This document shows, piece by piece, positions 1-11,555 of a DNA stretch of 64,000 nt. A program made the translations under genes and the position numbers. The stretch spans positions 79,390,028 through 79,454,027 of the forward strand of contig NC_088295.1 of NCBI RefSeq assembly GCF_032854445.1, in the 5' to 3' direction. How positions within the stretch are numbered: position 1 is the first letter of the stretch; the number at the start of each line of letters is the position of its first letter. The DNA comes from Liolophura sinensis. Lineage: Eukaryota; Mollusca; Polyplacophora; Chitonida; Chitonidae. The notes beneath the pieces were generated by a model that worked only from the letters and a program-made list of their open reading frames with translations, did not search any database and had not been told where the DNA came from.

Positions 1-501
1 GACAGGCACGGACCTGACCTGTGTACCACAAAGGAATTCTAAAATTCCCAACCGAAATTGATTGTGGAATGATCTCGGTCACACCACTCATGTAAATACG
101 GCGCATACCATTCTCAAGTGACCTATCAAAAAGGTAATGTTCCCGGCTGACGTGATGGACCGTGCCATACCTGGACATCAAACCTCGAATAGTGCCATCG
201 GGCACCTCGATCGGACATCGAGATCTAACCAGGAGCCTTTGCTCCTCCACATCATATATGGACAATCTACCCCTTTGAATGTGAAGCCGCTAGCCAACAG
301 CTGTTCCTTCACAGTTTGCGTAGCCACTGTAACATTCCAGACATCTCTAGAGACATTGATTAGTCCCTTTAAGACATTAGGCCCACTAGCCACTAACTCC
401 TTTAGCCGATTGTATACTTCAACCGGTTGTACACCTCCCTGTATTACAAGCTTAAGGCTTAAGGGTCTATTTACTCGCCCTGCCCATTGTGCAGCAGTCA
501 A
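1..501 (-). pseudogene. Fragment of gag-like / ZCCHC3-like retroelement protein
   Basis: Read on the minus strand, about 100 codons resemble the N-terminal region of the gag-like zinc-knuckle proteins (ZCCHC3-like) common in aquatic animal retroelements. Cues are the segments NVLKGLINVSRDVWNVTVAT and KEQLLASGFTFKGV. The reading frame breaks near position 215. A second frame then continues the family pattern towards position 1, with segments such as EVPDGTI and PLWYTGQ. No ATG is visible at its 5' end, where a 33-bp tandem array begins, and the 3' part runs off the window. It is most likely a dead copy. Family assignment is from remembered pattern only, so confidence is moderate. Confidence 0.5.
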
Positions 502-1017
502 GTAGATTGCACATTGAGCTGGTTAAGCGCTCAAATAGATTACACATTTAGTTGATTTAGCGCTCCAGGAGAATACTCATTTAGTTGGTTTAGCAGTCAA
601 GTAGATGACACATTTTGTTTGTTTACCAGTCAAACAGATTACACATTTCGTTGGTTTAGCAGTCAAGTAGATGACACATTTTGTTGGTTTACCAGTCAAG
701 CAGATTACACATTTCCTTGGTTTAGCAGTCAGATAGACAACACATTTAGTAGGTTTAGCGATCACGTGGATTACATATTTTCTTGGTTTAGCGATCAAGT
801 AGGTTACACATTTAGTTGGTTTAGCGGTCAAGTAGATTACACATTTAGTTGGTTTTAGCAGTCAAGCAGATTACACATTTCGTTGGTTTAGCAGTCAAAT
901 TGATTACACATTTGGTAGGTTTAGCGATCAAGTGGATTACACATTTTCTTGGTTTAGCGGTCAAGTAGATTACACATTTAGTTGGTTTTAGCAGTCTAAC
1001 AGATTACACATTTAGCT
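488..1017. repeat. 33-bp minisatellite, about 16 units
   Basis: Tandem units of about 33 bp share the motifs GGTTTAGCAGTCAAGTAG and ATTACACATTTAG, with point differences between units. Because 33 is divisible by three, long open frames appear on both strands; these are by-products of the repeat. The first unit overlaps the 5' edge of the gag-like fragment, where AGCAGTCAAG is shared, which suggests the array grew from that edge. Confidence 0.9.
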
Positions 1018-4000
1018 GAGCCATTTTTTCTGAGCTCGTGCATATATCCAGTTGGTCCCTTGCCTGTGAAATAGTAACAAAGTGCCAGTGGTTTACCTCT
1101 ATAGACCTGGGGGGAGGGGGGCATGAAGCTTAGTGTTTAGCTACCCTTATCTTAGTACACTTTATATCTCTATAACATACATTGCCATGTTAATTTCGGT
1201 GTTTCGTCAATCAGTAGACTAACTTGCTACAACTAGAGAACCTGCGCTGACAAAATGTAGTTCATCTGTAAATGAGCACGATTTTTTCAGTTCGAATAAG
1301 ATTATGTTTATTAAATTTCTATTTCATTAGTTTCACTTGCAAATTGTTTGAAATAAATCAATATAATAAACACAACAATCTCAAAGAATTACAAGGTGGT
1401 CACTTCTCTGATAAATCACTACGCCACGGGAATTCTCGCATGCTCTAACGTCAGGTGAAAGAGACTTGATGGGTAGGTTTATGCGAGCAAAGTTTCATAG
1501 CGCGATGTAGTTTAATATCAGATCTTTTTTTATGACTGGATTGGTGACAGAAATTTTCAACTTGAACGAGCACTGAACACGTGGATAACCACCAGGTATA
1601 GGCCTATGATGAATGGCACTGTCATAAATTAAGAGGCGAACATTTTCCATTGAATGTACACTTCTGAAGTGAATGTGTTGGATACATTTAAAAGGCATGA
1701 CCATTGTTTCAATATTGTTTGACTATGAGGAGTAAATGAGACTATCCAGGAATGCACATTCCACTTTGTGTTGACAGTGATAAGCATGTCTCACATATTA
1801 AATGGAATAACACATTTATCATTTGCCTTTTCAGTTTAGTCAGGGTTTTAATTTGATTGTGCCTTGACATTGCAATAAAGACCTTAAGATAGGAAGGGAA
1901 TTCTGTGCAAAAATATTCATTACCCTGTAGTTTGGGTGAAAGCCAGTTTCGTTGACTTGTGTTACCCATATTTGCAAATAGTCAAAAATCACAGGCAAAT
2001 ATGGTCCCGATATAATAATGAAACAATTCAATAAAAGAAAATACCTGACTGAAAATGTTTCATACTGATCTGTCAGTGAACACTGTTGTCAACGAGGTAA
2101 GTTAAAACACCCCATTGTTACAGCATTATCTGACATGCAAAACAAAAGCTCATTCATTTGGGAGGTGAGACGTCTTTTCTTGAAGTTTTCTCCAAGATAT
2201 CAATCAATTTAAATAAATCAGTCATGAAATAGGGTCGATGGCACTGTGAGGTATAGTTGAAATGATGTTAGCAATGGAACGGCCGTCGTCTACATGTCCA
2301 TGGAGAAGAGTGGGTTGTTATTGGGCAGTTTGATCAGATATGGCAGTCTTTTGTTATCCATTACACAGCTACCGGCCAGTTTTTTAAAAAAACAAAACCG
2401 CTACAGCTATCGATAATGGACGGCAACAAGAACGAAATTACAAAATAGACTTTTTCCAAGAAATCGAAATCTGGATATCATTGTGCTTAAGCCTTGCATA
2501 AGGTGCGACGAAGAAATTGAAAAAGAAACATTATCATTGGAATGGTTTTGTTTAAATGTATGCAGTGACAGTGTATCGTGTTCATAAGAACGTAATGTAT
2601 TGTTGATCGGCTTTCTAATTCGCTAACCGCCAGCAGAAGATGAAAAAACAATGTGCTAATGTTTTAATACAATAAATCAAGTTGTACTGTTTGATATTTG
2701 CCTTGATGGAGACTTGAAATATTCTCACCGGGAAGTGAAAAGACATTTGGACTCTTGATTCATATAAAATAACACGATATAAACATTTTTTTATAAGATT
2801 GCTAGATGAAGTTTGACACATTAGATCTGGAACATCCTTAGGCTTTAGTTTTCTAAAAAGAATGAAAGTTTTACAAAGTAAAACCATACCATACTAAAAC
2901 CAGATAATCATTTTGTATTTTGTACCAATCTACTCTCTTGTATTGTACACACTGTGCACATTTATCACGTATAAATCGAAAGAAGTTATCCCATATTTCA
3001 TGCTTTGTATAAAAAGGAAATAAATTGTACAGGAATGAAAAATGGTCACCCACAAATTAGAGCCCAGTGTAAATCTCTGTTAGTGAAAATGAGAAAAGTT
3101 TCAGGAAACCATTGACCTATTTTTGTGCAAGAAGCAAGCGACAGCGTTCATAACCTGCACTGAGAAAGAAAGTGCTTTATAGAAAAAGAATTAGAATTAT
3201 GAACAATTTATACCTCTGTTTTCCATTTAATACCTGACTGAAAATGTTTCATATTGACCTAAACACTGTTATACGGTGGCCCATGTACGCCATTATCTCA
3301 TATCTCAATATCAACATACGACATGTTGAGGCTAATCCATTTTTCAGGAATGTTGTTGCATATGGTTATGCTTACTGAGTCTTTAAATATTAACACAATC
3401 TGTACTTCCAGATAATTACATTCGTACACAGAGCACTTCTATCTGATCTAGATGAACTACAGCTCAAACAAAGCTGGTTGCAAGCTAAAACTATCTGGGT
3501 GCTAAACTATAATTCGGACCAATTCTTACAACACAGGTAAAATGGCTTTATTTATTACTTTGTTTGATACATCTTTAAAGTCATACTCAAGAATTTTTGA
3601 AGTCCGCGGCTTTATTTACGAACGTTACTGTATTAGCTATTGACTGTCTTTCGGTTCAGATACGGTTTGTGAATAAAGCACATGATGACAAACAAAACTG
3701 GGTAACTAGAATTTCTGATATTTGTGATTAATATTCCTCTAAACAAACTGGAACTGCCGAAAATGCCTGTAGACAAAGCTATCACTTTCTCGTAGAACAT
3801 TTTAAGCTCTATGGGAGTTATTCTTATGTTGATGGTATACCCATACTACATCTAACTTTTCCATTTATGAAGGAAGAAAATATACATGGGACTCATGCAC
3901 CTAAAGACACGCCAGTCAGGATAAGGCTGTTTAGATGCACATTTTTACTGATCCATTACGGTGCAAGACTGCCTTATTCCATTAACAAAACCGTCACTTC

Positions 4001-6180
4001 GTTGACTTTTCTCAGAGCTGTTTCCTATGTCAATGAGTCCAAATAAATCAGTTAGAATAGCGGCTCTAGAATAACGGTTCGAACACACGATGTGGTCTAA
4101 TAGGGAGCAGGTTAGCATAGTTATAGCCGTCTTCTTTTTTACAGAGAAATCTAAAGTGGCCTGGCGTCAGGTAAAATTACGAAGCAGTTTACTCCATTTT
4201 AGCGTCAGCTTGATTTCTGTTTCACTGTTGAAGAAGGTTGGGTTTTTTAGTAGCAAATCACTCCTTCTGCCACGTTTTTGACATTGCCACCAGCGTGAAC
4301 GATTTAACTTTTTCTCGGATATCATGTAAAGAGAAGAAGAGCCAGTATTGTGCATCTATTTGTTGAAAGATGCCTCTAATATACATCAATACACCTTAAA
4401 TAGCCGCTATAACTCGAAGAACTTTATTATTATTGCCAAATTTAAAACCACAACTCTGATTTACTCATTAAAGTTACTTCAGTGGGTCTTTGTGGGCTTG
4501 ACAGTGGAATATCGATCCATTTGCTAATTGAATGAGAAGCGCTGGCATCATAAAGCTGTGGTTGAACTTCTTTAAACCCAGTGACGCGTGGTTTTTCCAC
4601 CCATTTAAGACGCACAGAATTGACGCCAGGGAGCCAGGTGTCACTCTCCATCGTGAAATCTTAATAATTCAGTTTTTCATCTACAGTGCAATATATTGTT
4701 AGTTGTAGTTTATCACGTCAGACGATTGCCTATCGCCATGGAGCTACGTTTTGTGTTGGATTGACGGTTTGACAATAGCGGTATACTAGTATTTATCAAA
4801 TCTTTATGAGTGAGGCCTTACTGTACACTCTAGCATCTAGTAAATAATTTGCTCCTGACGGTATTTTGTTGAATATAGATATTAAACATGTTGAAGTAAA
4901 ACAACTTCTACGCAACTTGTGGAATAGCATGGAAGTTGCGCACTGGATTGGCCATCTTTTCAACATTAGCGAAGTCTTCCATGATTGGTGTTTTACAGCT
5001 ATGAAATATCCGAAACGTGTACTTTATAAGTAGTATAAGAAGAAAAGTACAAATAAACTCCTTTACTTTACAGACACATTACATTTAATATACACAATGA
5101 AAAATAACGATTATGCTGCCGTGTTTTATAGATTTTTGTTATTCAGTATCATTACAGTACCTTTATTATTTTGGTACTTTGATGTTCAGCAGTTTTTAAC
5201 TTCCCAGTACTTTTTGTATTTGTTTTTGATTCTTTTGGGGAATTTTTACAATAGCATTTTAAATAAATTTGAAGACAAAATGTCATTCGAGATTGGCTGT
5301 CCACATTTATTGTTTATCACCCTCAATTTAATTCTTGGGTTTCCCTGTGCGTATTACTTTAGTGACTCTTTATTTTCCCATAAGGTTGTCAGTTCCTGTA
5401 ATGTAATACAATGCGGCTGTGTATGGCGACAAACACAGCCACAGGTGAACTGGAAAACTCCTGCCTATGGGTGGTGCGATTGGATTGTACCCATGTAGTG
5501 TCCAAAGTATATTCACTTCTTATTGAGACATGTTAATGTACGCTTATCAGTTCCAGGGATATTATGTTTAATACCACACATAAGCGACGTGGGCCAATAA
5601 TCCGTGTACACAGCATAGTGTGCAGGTATAAATACTCCAGCTGAGGTCTGTGTACTTTGCTGTCCCTGGCATATATGCTGAAGAGCGTATGTAAGCAACG
5701 CGCCCCAATGTGTGACTTCCTCAAACATCAGATTATTTGGCGTTTAGCTAAGGATGGGTGGATGTCTGTCACATGTACATGCGAATGAAACAATGGAAGG
5801 AATGATGTCTTGATGAACATTTGACATAGTGTGTAACGGAATAAACTTAACCGAAAGATAGATTTGAAGGTAACTGATTGTTTCACTAAACTGTGGAATG
5901 TTCGGGAATATTACAGATACGGTTTTATCGCTAGAAAGATTACAGTACCCACGGCAGTAGTAGCTTAACCTTATTGTCATAGTTGTAGAAAACAAGTCAT
6001 CTTCACTGAACTCCATTTAAAACAGTCACATGGAAGTCTTGATGATTCAGTTCACGATCGAGGACAATAGGCCAATAAGCAGTTTACCTCTGGGTCGCTA
6101 CACCCTTAGCAGTCATAGCTTAATGGTTAAATGACTACGGTTTTTGCGCAGCCTCGGCACTATATTTCCTCTACATCACA
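1018..6180. other. Intergenic stretch with no recognisable gene
   Basis: AT-rich DNA in which I recognise no exon, RNA gene or intact mobile element. A short dispersed repeat occurs twice in the same orientation (around 2040-2130 and 3229-3300, sharing AATACCTGACTGAAAATG). A hydrophobic 133-codon open frame at 5097-5498 resembles nothing I know and is treated as chance. Confidence 0.5.
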
Positions 6181-6860
6181 ACAAGATAGGTTAGTAGGTA
6201 GATTTGAGAGTGAAATGGTGAGTGGGTATTTAATTAATGTATTTGAGGGTGGCTAAATTGATGAATGGATTTGTGCGTTTGCAAGCTGGTGAATGGATTA
6301 GAAAGTGGTTTGTTGGGCATATGGATTGGCGTATACTGAATTGATTGAGGAGGTTAGTAGGTTGACAAATGCATTATGGAGTCAGAAGGTTGATGAATGG
6401 ATTGGGGAATGAGTAGGTTGAAAAATGTACTGGGGAGTTGGAAGGTTGATGAATACATTTGGGAGTGAGTAGGTTGATTGCTGGATAGTCTAGTGGGAAG
6501 GTTGATGACTACATTTGGGAGTGAGTAGGTTGATAGCTGGACAGTTGAGTGGGAAGGTTGATGAATGGATTCTAGAGTGAGTAGGTTGAAAGCTGGATAG
6601 TCGAATGGGAAGGTTGATGAATGGATTTGGGAGTGAGTAGGTTGACAGCTGGATACTTGAATGGGAAGGTTGATGAATACATTTGGGAGTGAATAGGTTG
6701 ATGAATGGATAGTGAAGTAAGTAGGTGGATGAAAAGACAGCTTAGTGGAAAAGTTGACCAAATAAATTGGGGAGTGGGAAGGTTGATGAATGGATTGAGG
6801 AGGCGCCAATTTGATACTAGTGAGTGGAAGGGTTGATGAGTAGATTGGCGAATTGGTAGG
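6181..6860. repeat. About 57-bp minisatellite block
   Basis: Degenerate tandem units of 56-57 bp are built from GGGAAGGTTGATGAATGGAT and GAGTGAGTAGGTTGA. The best-kept units lie at about 6430-6720 and the edges decay. The minus-strand open frame across it is a by-product of the repeat. Confidence 0.85.
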
Positions 6861-6879
6861 GGTGGTTGGCGAGGGATAG

Positions 6880-7965
6880 GCTCTTAAATCGATTGGTGCT
6901 TAGGAAGGGAAACGGATTTGGGAGTTAGTTGGTTGGTGAATACACTGGGATGATGCAAAGTTCGCGAATACATCGGGAAGACAGTATATGTTGGTGAATG
7001 CATTGGAAAGTAGGTTGGAAATTGCACGGGAGGACGGTAGGCTTGCGATTTCATTTGAGATTGTGTAGGGTGGTGAAGGCATTGGAAAGAGTGTAGGTTG
7101 GTGAATGCATTAGGGGGTTGGTTGATGAACGCATCAGGGAGTAAGTAGTTTGTTGAGTGCACTGAAGAGTGGATAGGCATTGGGAAGTTTGTGCGTGAAC
7201 GCATCAGGCAGTAAGTAGGTTGTTGATTGCACTGGAGAGGGGTAGGTTGGTAAATGCATCAGGGAGTATGAAGCTTGTTGATTGCATTGGAGAGTGGGTA
7301 GGTTCGTAAATGTATCAGGGAGTATGAAGCTTGTTGATTGCACTGAAGAATGGGTAGGTTGGTGAATGCATTGGGAAGTTGGTTGGTGAGTGCATCAGGG
7401 AGTAAGTAGTTTGTTGAGTGCACTGAAGAGTGGATAGGCATTGGGAAGTTTGTGCGTGAACGCATCAGGCAGTAAGTAGGTTGTTGATTGCACTGGAGAG
7501 GGGTAGGTTGGTAAATGCATCAGGGAGTATGAAGCTTGTTGATTGCATTGGAGAGTGGGTAGGTTCGTAAATGTATCAGGGAGTATGAAGCTTGTTGATT
7601 GCACTGAAGAATGGGTAGGTTGGTGAATGCATTGGGAAGTTGGTTGGTGAGTGCATCAGGGAGTAAGTAGTTTGTTGAGTGCACTGAAGAGTGGGTAGGC
7701 ATTGGGAAGTTTGTTCGTGAACGCATCAGGCAGTAAGTAGGTTGTTGATTGCACTGGAGACGGGGTAGGTTGGTAAATGCATCAGGGAGTATGAAGCTTG
7801 TTGATTGCATTGGAGAATGGGTAGGTTGGTGAATGCATTGGGAAGTTGGTTGGTGAGTGCATCAGGGAGTAAGTAGCTTGTTGATTACATTGGAGAGTGG
7901 GTAGGTTGGTGAATGCAAGGAGGAGCGGATTGCCCAGCGCGTACTATAAGGTTGATTAACTGATT
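6880..7965. repeat. Minisatellite with 261-bp higher-order repeat
   Basis: Short degenerate units containing GCATCAGGGAGTAAGTAG and TGGGTAGGTTGGTGAATGCA are organised into a higher-order repeat. The segment starting at about 7131 recurs at about 7392, offset exactly 261 bp and nearly identical. A third, shorter and slightly changed copy starts at about 7653. It is probably an extension of the neighbouring 57-bp block. Confidence 0.88.
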
Positions 7966-9591
7966 GGAAAATGGGTAGCTAATATAGGTGTCTCTATATA
8001 TCTGTCATACCCATATTGTTGTATAAAAGACTTACTGCATGATAAGTAAAACCAGAGCAGTGACGACAGTGTGATAGCTGTCACACACAACCGGTGAAAT
8101 ACAGCCCCTTGTCAGTTTACCTCAGGTTTTTATTCCAAATATTCATGTAAATGTTTAAATAGCGACTGATTGCAGTACGTTTGTTGAACAATTTTTTGAC
8201 TAAAGAAAATGTTTTCATATCTTATGTAGCAGAGATAAAGGGTACGTTTAAATTCAGATTGATATTTTTTTCCTTGGTATTAGAATTGTGAAGAGACCAC
8301 CTTTCACCATTCCCTTTTCGAATACATTTTAGTGCATGTCCGTTGGGTTAAAAAACATTATTTGAAGATTACAAGACACGCTTTATATGTAGGCTTTGTA
8401 GGTGCCGTTTGTATTTAAGCTTTTTTTTACAATGATGAGGTAAAAGTTGTGTACCATAATTTCATGTCATAATTTTCTTTTTGGTTTCTGGTACATGTAC
8501 AACTTTGCTGTATGTCTCCAAAATAAAAAAACTTGTGGTCGACAGAAACACAAAGCATAAAACACCTATTGTAACTTGATGCATTCCATATGAGGATTTG
8601 TTTGTGATATGAACAAAGGTGACAAAGTTAAATAATCACTTTCATAGCCCTAGTCCTACCGATGCATTACTTTTAGATTAAGCACAGTTATTGCACAAAA
8701 TTATATGCATTGCAGACAATTTTGGATTTTTCGCTGATTTCATATTGATGCTGTAACGTTATATATTCTGTCTGGGATAGACATATCAGAGAGTTTTCGT
8801 TTTGTTTTACGAATAAAATACTATGATAGCCAGCAGGTCATGTTCCAGCACATTCGCCATGCAGATACTGGAACGCCACAGGTGTGTTTACAGACCGTAT
8901 CGCGCAATCCGGAGAGAACATGGCATAACGGTGTATAGTTATCAACAGAGCTAACCAAACATAACAGCTTTAGTATGTCCAAGGGGAGAGTTTGGGGTGT
9001 GAAAGGAGGAGACATGGTGGGATATTACCGGGTACCGGTACCTGGTTATCCGAGATACAGTTAAACGTCTATCCTAACATGCACCATATTACTTTGCTGG
9101 ATGTTTATTCCATCCAGAAAATATCTGTTTGACGAGTTTTCAAAGGACCTAACATATTCCAGATGGACATTTTTGGGGGTGTATCGGGTATTTTTGGAGT
9201 GGTGGTTTATGTGAAGGTAAACTCAATACTGTTCGACTCAGATGAGGTGGTAAGGTTTCCAAGGGGTACACAGCCAATTTTAGGGCAAGAATGGATACCT
9301 GCACAGAACGCTTGAGATTAAGGGCAAAATCAAAAGCGATAAATGCAAACATTAGTTCCATTGTAAGGACACCACTATCGGAGAGTGAAGATGAGAAATA
9401 ACAAAATATACAAATAATACAATTGACAATAATATACAAAACAATGCAAATAATTACAAAAATAGATGGTCTCTTACTGATGATAGCACTAAATGAGGAT
9501 GGAATATTCCGGCTTCAAAAGGCGAGACAGTCCTTGTTAATATAGAATCCACAGTTAAGAGAAATTCTCCAATGGAAGGAATCAGGAGATG
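7966..9591. other. Intergenic stretch with no recognisable gene
   Basis: Apart from the dispersed repeat at 8051-8124, I see no exon or element that I can name. A 12-bp palindrome, GGTACCGGTACC, lies near 9032. The open frames here are short and unconvincing. Confidence 0.45.
8051..8124 (-). repeat. Dispersed repeat family C, copy 1
   Basis: A roughly 75-bp sequence containing ACCAGAGCAGTGACGACAGT and CTTGTCAGTTTACCT. It recurs in reverse orientation at 12231-12316 and 13223-13303, so it belongs to a dispersed family, possibly the end of a transposon. Confidence 0.6.
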
Positions 9592-9899
9592 CAGATCCAG
9601 GATTAATCCTGGGTTGACTCACACCTGACTTTTAAAGAGGAATTTGTAACTTCAGCATGAAGGGGGATATTGCAACGACTGGTTTAACAGTACCATTACA
9701 ATGGCTCGGGCGGGGCAGCTTATTTGCCTCCGGTAAATCGTCTCATTGAAGCAGCACTACAAAAAGAGCGGTGGAAATCCGTCCTGTGACAAGGAGGCAC
9801 ATTACATACACCCTAAGGATTCCTTTGTCGACATATGACTGAAAAATTGTTCAGTACCACTTTAAACCCCAAGCACTCACACACTCACTCCAATGGAAG
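9592..9899 (+). mobile_element. SINE family A, 5'-truncated copy
   Basis: Shares body and tail with the full copy at 30905-31268: GATCCAGGATTAATCCTGGG, GGCTCGGGCGGGGCAGCTTA, AGAGCGGTGGAAATCCGTCC, TGACTGAAAAATTGTT, and a tail of CACTCA-type repeats. The tRNA-like head is mostly missing. Confidence 0.8.
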
Positions 9900-11446
9900 G
9901 ATGGCACTTCGATAAGTGACAAGGGCACGGCCCGCTGACGATGGCTGGTCCACAAATGCATGCGAAGGTGTAACTTCTCAGGACGGACGGGTTGACAGTA
10001 GGGTCCGTAATGCCGATTTGGTGATGTATGTTTCACTCTGAAATATGCACAAAATCACTTTCAGACAATGAGCGATACAAGCTCCAAATTACCGTCTCCA
10101 AACAATAGCAAGTGGCAAAACACAAGCTCACAAAGTGCTGCGTAGAAAAAATGGAGTATAAATAACGAATGTCGAATGGCGTGGAAGAGGATGTCTCCTA
10201 ACTCGGGAAAATCTTTCACAATGAATGACAAATGACTGCTCTCCAGTGAACTTGAGTAAATGACTGCGAGCTTCACAACTCTGTCACTCATATTTACAGA
10301 CTAAAATAAAGAAAATTGTGAACGGTATGATTGTAAACATGTTTATAACACCGATACATATTTCCAGAAGGCATACCTCATTTATAATGACATGAAATAA
10401 ACATCGAAGCCTCGAGAAAGCTCGACTGAAATACAGTGCAGGCTATAACGTAAACAAAACGGGAAATTGTGGGTCAGACACCGAGCCCGTAAAATAAAAA
10501 AATATATATATATAATACAATATTTAAGTACGGGGTTCGTAACATCCATATCAACTGTTTTACCGCTACCCGTAAAATTTGGTGAGCGAAAAGAGGCACA
10601 TGCTAGCATACTTGTTGCCTCATGGTAGCTGTCAAAAATTGAATAGCTGTAGCGCTCTTATGGATCTTGTAGGCATCAGGCACGTTTACACGTAAGAAGT
10701 CAAAAATTGTACTCTTATCTAGTTTGGATCAAGTTAGGACACGAAAATATTGTGAAGGGAAGTTTGCCGGTCTCAAATATATTCCAAATATTAAACGTAT
10801 CAGTCCAGATGTATCAAAGCGCTTTAATATTCACTAATTACCTGCTATTCCAATGTATACACTGAAAAAAATGGCCAATGTCTTCACCCCGAACTTTTGC
10901 CTTCATAAGTTAAGACGAAATTATTCGTTGCTGGGATAAGCACAGTCAGTTAAGTTTACCATGTACTTTGGTGACAAAAATTAATACCTGCAGTGGAGGT
11001 TTTTTTTTGTAAATAGCACATGTACATACTTTCTTTCTGAATAGGTAAATTTATGTGTGCAGAGATACGCTTTGACAACATTATTTTTAGCCCGAAAAGC
11101 AAATATTTGTCTTGCTTAAATCCTGACAACGAAAACTGGTACATTGTTTGAGGTCAGAGTTCGCCCATATCTCACTGACGCTGACTCCAAACTAAAGTAA
11201 TGCGTGTAAGGCTTCACAAGAAGTACGAATAAGTAAGAAACGGTAGAATTCAACATGGCTGCTATCAGGCGTTGTTCAAGTCTCAGTGTTTGTATTACAG
11301 GGGGAGAGAACTGGATGACTAGGTTTACTGCGCATTCATCCTTGGTGACCAAAAAACGTCGTTATAGATTCTCTTTCGCAACCCCTATTCTCCCTGGGGT
11401 ACGGCCACTTCGTCACTTCTTGTTACAGTGCTGCTGTCTTGAAGAG
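9900..11446. other. Region upstream of ACE
   Basis: No exon is recognised. The reading frame of ACE exon 1 stays open upstream to an ATG-initiated frame at 11255, so a longer N terminus cannot be excluded. A TATA-like AT run (ATATATATATAAT) at about 10502 is far from the gene and I do not claim it as a promoter. No clear promoter is visible. Confidence 0.4.
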
Positions 11447-11555
11447 ATGAAGCCAACAATTCTGTTGTTGTGTCTTTCGTTGGCACCTTGGGTCACTGAA
11501 TCTGCAGCTGTGAACAATACAACAGCGACAACAACAAAAGCTCCCGCGAGTTCAG
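11447..11555 (+). CDS. ACE: ACE exon 1: signal peptide and linker
   Basis: Begins [16 protein letters not shown], a standard signal peptide with a hydrophobic core and a likely cut after TESA, followed by a Thr-rich linker ([14 protein letters not shown]). The donor is CAG|GTAAAT and the exon ends in phase 1, which matches exon 2. Confidence 0.82.

Noticed and set aside
5097-5498. Hydrophobic 133-codon open frame
   Set aside because: AT-rich codons, no family resemblance, no splice or promoter support. It could be a real membrane protein, but nothing here shows it.
11255-11446. In-frame upstream start for ACE adding 64 residues
   Set aside because: It would bury the signal peptide inside the protein; the ATG at 11447 gives a standard secretory start. 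Not excluded without cDNA.
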